Below, one piece after another: positions 60,908-64,000 of a stretch of DNA of 64,000 bases. Positions within the stretch are counted from its first letter, which is position 1; each line of letters opens with the position of its first letter. The notes beneath the pieces were generated by a model. That model worked only from the letters and a program-made list of their open reading frames with translations, did no database searches and was not told the DNA's origin. Source of the DNA: Natrialbaceae archaeon AArc-T1-2 (GTDB taxonomy: Archaea; Halobacteriota; Halobacteria; Halobacteriales; Natrialbaceae); NCBI RefSeq assembly GCF_030273315.1, contig NZ_CP127174.1, positions 2,232,001 through 2,296,000 on the forward strand, in the 5' to 3' direction. The position numbers and the translations under genes are program-made.

Positions 60908-61405
60908 TTCGAAGACGGTTCGTCGGACGAACAGACAGCACGTGGGGGCGAAGTGGTGGGACTCGAGGTAGCCTTCGACGGGAAAGCCCGTGTGGTGATC
61001 GTAGCGGGCCGGGAGCGGCGGGTTCTCGGGGAGGGTGAGCTCGACGTTACAGCCCACGTAGTCGGCATCTGTGGACTGGAGGGTCTGGAGGGCGGACTCG
61101 AGCCAGTCCTCGGGGACGGTCATGTCGGCGTCGACGAACGCGAGGAGGTCGCTGTCGGTGTTGCGGATGCCGGTGTTGCGGGCCGCGTAGGAGGACTGGA
61201 TCTCGCGTTCGTGGACGAGGGTGAGGTGGTCGTGGTCTTTTTCGTAGGAACGGACGATCTCCGGGGTGCGGTCGGTGGAGTCGTTGTCGACGACGACTAT
61301 CTGGTGGTTGGTGGCGGTTTGAGTGAGGAGGGACTCGAGGGTGGTCTGGATGCCCTCGGGGTCGTTGTAGACGGGGACGACTATTTCAACAGTCGGCCGG
61401 CTCAT
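60908..61405 (-). pseudogene. N-terminal fragment of a second family-2 glycosyltransferase
   Basis: Starts MSRPTVEIVVPVYNDPEG at ATG 61405 (ATGA overlap with the epimerase gene) and follows the intact gene at 59409-60308 closely through RRTVFE, about residue 166, then similarity stops and the frame runs into unrelated sequence. Within it, 60957-61084 is identical base for base to 59857-59984. The catalytic half with the DxD is retained but the acceptor half is gone, so it is probably non-functional. Confidence 0.85.
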
Positions 61406-62325
61406 TCGAACTCTTCAATCAGCTCTCGCGTGGCCGTCCGCACCGCCTGATCACTGGTCAAGGACGGTGACCAGCCGAGCGCAGAGGCCTTCTCAATCGA
61501 GAGGCGCATTTTCGGCACGTCACCTGTCCATCCTCGGTCTCCCCCTGTATATTGATACTCGGGATCACAATCCAGTTCCTCACTGACGATATCGGCGATT
61601 CTGTTTACAGAAGTCGTCGTTCGCGTCCCGAGGTTATATATATTCATCGGCTCGTCCGCTTGTTCAAAGACAGTGAGCATTCCCTCAATACAGTCGTCGA
61701 TGTGCAAATACGACTTTTTCTGTCGACCGTTCCCAAGTATCTCTAGTTGCTCGGGGTCCCGTGTGAGTTTCTCGATAAAGTCTGGGATGACCGCGCCACG
61801 AAGCCGAGGGCCGACGACGTTAGCGAACCGGAATGCGTAGACGGATAGGTCGTGGGAGTGGCCATACGCCGAACACAGTCCCTCGTTAGCCAGTTTCGAG
61901 GAACCGTACAAACTGATCGGTTCGAGCGGGGCATAATCTTCGGGCGTCGGTCGAGGCGCTTCGCCGTATACCGTCGAAGAAGAGGTATAAACGAGTTCAC
62001 CGACGTCATGTTCCCGCATAGCTTCGAGGATGTTGTACGTGATCTTCGTGTTGAATTCGAATTGTTTGCGCGGCTGATCTGAATTGACTGCCTTCGATGC
62101 GGCCAGGTGGAAGACGACGTCGAATCCCGACGAGAGGACATCCGACACAACAGTTTGATCACGGAGATCACCCCGGACCAGAGTCGCGTCGTCGGAAACC
62201 CAGTTCGCCTGTCCAGACGAGCAGTCATCGACGACAGTGACCTCGTTCGATTTGACCAGCCGTTCAACGAGGTGTGAGCCGACGAACCCCGCCCCACCGG
62301 TTACAAGTATGCGTTTATGTTTCAT
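61402..62325 (-). CDS. NAD-dependent epimerase/dehydratase (GalE-like SDR)
   Basis: A 307-aa extended SDR. The N-terminal GGAGFVGSHL is the NAD-binding motif; SSSTVYG and YGSSK (Tyr-x3-Lys) are the active-site motifs; RFANVVGPR follows. It interconverts nucleotide-sugars (UDP-glucose/galactose or uronic acids). Its 4-bp overlap with the glycosyltransferase fragment shows the two were one operon. Confidence 0.9.
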   Translation of the reverse strand: MKHKRILVTGGAGFVGSHLVERLVKSNEVTVVDDCSSGQANWVSDDATLVRGDLRDQTVVSDVLSSGFDVVFHLAASKAVNSDQPRKQFEFNTKITYNILEAMREHDVGELVYTSSSTVYGEAPRPTPEDYAPLEPISLYGSSKLANEGLCSAYGHSHDLSVYAFRFANVVGPRLRGAVIPDFIEKLTRDPEQLEILGNGRQKKSYLHIDDCIEGMLTVFEQADEPMNIYNLGTRTTTSVNRIADIVSEELDCDPEYQYTGGDRGWTGDVPKMRLSIEKASALGWSPSLTSDQAVRTATRELIEEFE

Positions 62326-62432
62326 ACGATCTTTCTCACCACTACGATAGCAAAGCGAACTATTGCGATTGAGAAAACAGTTATTATATCCCCGGAGTCA
62401 AATCGGTAACCCAGAGTGGAGAGAACGAAGCC

Positions 62433-63608
62433 GTGAACGTATTGTACTATCTCGACTGGTTTCCCAAGCTCTCGCAGAGTTTTGTCCTCAACGAGATCCA
62501 CTACCTCGTCCAGAATGGACACAACGTCGCCGTATTCTCGCTAAACGAACCCGACACAGACGTCGAACACGACGAGTTGAACGACATTGATATCGAGGTT
62601 GTGTACGCTGACGAACCGTCGGTAACGTCCGTTCCCAAGACGCTCTCCCGGAGCATCGTCGACGATCGTGTCTCGTACGAACCGTTCTTTCGCCGTCCGC
62701 GGCGACGGTTCGGAACTCGATATCTCACGAAGCAGTGTCTGGACTTCATCGAGACACTTCCGTACGACATCGATCACGTCCACTCGCACTTCGCTCGGTG
62801 GAACAAGATTCCTGCCGCACTGGTTGCCGACGCCGGCGGCGCAACCTCGAGTCTTACGACGCACGCGTACGACCTTTACGCCTCGCCGGACGAGGAGGCA
62901 TTGAAGTTCACGTGTGACGCGTTCGACTCAGTTTTCACGATCTCTGAATACAACAAACAATTTATTGACGCTGAAATTGATCCAGACGCCACTGTCGAAG
63001 TCGTCCGAATGGGAATTCGAACCGAAAAGTTCCAGCCGACAGAGACGCCGGACGAACCCCGACTCCTGACAATCGCACGGTTCGTGGAAAAGAAGGGAAT
63101 CGAGTACGCGCTCTACGCGGTCGCCGCCGTCGTTGATGACTACCCGGAACTAGACTACCGAATCATCGGCTCGGGTCCTCGAAAGCAGCGATACCAGGAG
63201 ATTATCGCGGAAGAGGGAATTGAGGACAACGTGACATTTCTCGGCTCGGTGAGTGATGACCAGTTAATCGACGAGCTTGACCGGGCAAAGGCATTTCTCC
63301 TCCCTTGTATCGTTGCCAAGGACGGTGACCGAGATGGGATCCCGGTTGTGCTTATGGAAGCAATGGCTATGAAGACACCCCCGATCACGACGAACGTTTC
63401 AGGAATTCCTGAACTAGTTAGTGACTCTGAAAATGGCTTCCTTGTTAATCCGAGAGATACTCATGCTATATCTTCGAAGATTTATACTGTACTACGTGGG
63501 GATGAAGAAATAAATAAAATCAGACGGAAGTCTAGAAAAACTATAGAAGAAACATACGACATCTATACCAAGGAAAAAGATCTTGGAAGATTATTTATGG
63601 CTACTTAA
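62433..63608 (+). CDS. family-4 glycosyltransferase
   Basis: A 391-aa GT-B enzyme. N-terminal DWFPKLSQSFVLNEIHYL; C-terminal donor domain with TIARFVEKKGIEYALYAVA and the E-x7-E-like motif PVVLMEAMAMKTPPITTNVSG. Start GTG 62433. The last ~70 codons are much more AT-rich than the rest. It belongs to a surface-polysaccharide set rather than to the core agl genes. Confidence 0.9.
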   Translation: MNVLYYLDWFPKLSQSFVLNEIHYLVQNGHNVAVFSLNEPDTDVEHDELNDIDIEVVYADEPSVTSVPKTLSRSIVDDRVSYEPFFRRPRRRFGTRYLTKQCLDFIETLPYDIDHVHSHFARWNKIPAALVADAGGATSSLTTHAYDLYASPDEEALKFTCDAFDSVFTISEYNKQFIDAEIDPDATVEVVRMGIRTEKFQPTETPDEPRLLTIARFVEKKGIEYALYAVAAVVDDYPELDYRIIGSGPRKQRYQEIIAEEGIEDNVTFLGSVSDDQLIDELDRAKAFLLPCIVAKDGDRDGIPVVLMEAMAMKTPPITTNVSGIPELVSDSENGFLVNPRDTHAISSKIYTVLRGDEEINKIRRKSRKTIEETYDIYTKEKDLGRLFMAT

Positions 63609-63651
63609 CTGACGCCAACAATCATGTAAAACACATAGTTTCGAATTATAA

Positions 63652-64000
63652 TCACGTCAATTCATTCAAGTACGAAGTGTTCTCTTTGGAAAGATTTGCA
63701 AGTTCCTTTGATCGGGGGCCCACATGATTGAAATCCGATTTGTCACAAATGTATTTCTCTGAAAGATCGATGATCGAATCAAGGTCATCTTTAATTTTGA
63801 ATGGGTCGAATATGTCTATATCTAGGTTTAATAATTCCAAAACACCTTCTATCTTATGCGTATTTGCACGGAACGGTATTATCGGAACTCCCCCTTTGGC
63901 TGCGAATATAGTTGGGTGATATCTTCCACCGATATACACAGAAGCGTTCGACACGAGCGAAATTGTATGTGGGATTGATGTATTCAAACCAACTATATCT
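63652..64000 (-). CDS. polysaccharide pyruvyl transferase family protein (5' part outside window)
   Basis: The C-terminal 115 codons are visible; the frame is open at the right edge. The segment SVYIGGRYHPTIFAAKGGVP, with HK after PFRANT, fits the C-terminal half of polysaccharide pyruvyl transferases / CsaB, which cap or modify surface glycans. It is clearly lower in GC than the rest of the window, with A/T third positions. An apparent TTG start at 63987 is an artefact of the edge. Confidence 0.75.
   Translation of the reverse strand, partial: DIVGLNTSIPHTISLVSNASVYIGGRYHPTIFAAKGGVPIIPFRANTHKIEGVLELLNLDIDIFDPFKIKDDLDSIIDLSEKYICDKSDFNHVGPRSKELANLSKENTSYLNELT

Noticed and set aside
1-64000. 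CRISPR array or rRNA operon
   Set aside because: No regularly spaced repeats and no rRNA-like stretches were seen.

Overview
The window is chromosomal DNA of an extremely halophilic archaeon (class Halobacteria). The evidence is high GC with strong GC3, very acidic proteins, many leaderless promoters (TATA box about 25 bp before ATG), a CetZ tubulin-like protein, NAC, RfcL, AglB oligosaccharyltransferase, a Tat-lipobox halocyanin and an archaeosortase-type C-terminus. The archaeal form III RuBisCO and the bioB-bioU-like-bioF-bioD set suggest a metabolically versatile haloarchaeon, possibly of the Natrialbaceae; genus cannot be told from sequence alone.

Layout. 1-1.9 kb: sulfur-relay genes (CoA-disulfide-reductase-like flavoprotein, DsrE, TusA). 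2-9 kb: surface protein, CetZ, NAC, TrmI, cupin, purA and a small winged-helix-like regulator. 8.8-16 kb: a large low-complexity haloarchaeal protein, a UPF0058 protein, a lipoprotein, an orphan iron-type ABC ATPase with a DtxR-like operator, and a Trm9-like methyltransferase. 16-26 kb: sucCD, thioredoxin, RuBisCO, an acetyltransferase and the biotin operon. 26-34 kb: rfcL, a decayed gene, a CoA-binding protein, membrane metal-dependent hydrolases, halocyanin, an HTH regulator, HAD phosphatase, AlkA and Hsp20. 34-38 kb: a Zn/Cd-type P1B ATPase and a Cys-rich regulator, with a relict of an IS200/IS605-type 3' end between them. 38-48.9 kb: coaBC, LarA, CBS and USP proteins, a 47-aa small protein plus TauE/SafE, FxsA, tRNA-Ile with a duplicated 3' end, nitrilase, a Nudix protein joined to an internally deleted DUF1152 gene, and a stand-alone NuoCD. 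48.9-53 kb: PNPOx-like protein, aldo/keto reductase and a fused LutAB-LutC lactate-oxidation pair. 53-64 kb: N-glycosylation locus (aglB, aglG-like, other glycosyltransferases, epimerase) invaded by three toxin-antitoxin modules and containing broken and duplicated glycosyltransferase copies; it becomes visibly AT-rich after about 63.4 kb.

Most notable points: (1) the glycosylation locus is a mosaic in which toxin-antitoxin cassettes, two of them apparently deleted or fused, sit between glycosyltransferase fragments, one of which shares a 128-bp identical run with the intact copy; (2) a BioU-like dehydrogenase stands where bioA would be expected; (3) a relict TnpB end with a three-stem RNA-like fold may be an orphan omega-RNA-type sequence; (4) divergent aglB and aglG share an identical 13-bp promoter element; (5) a palindromic metal-repressor-like box overlaps the promoter of an orphan ABC ATPase; (6) a 27-bp copy of the tRNA-Ile 3' end marks a likely integration scar. 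No CRISPR array and no rRNA gene were seen.
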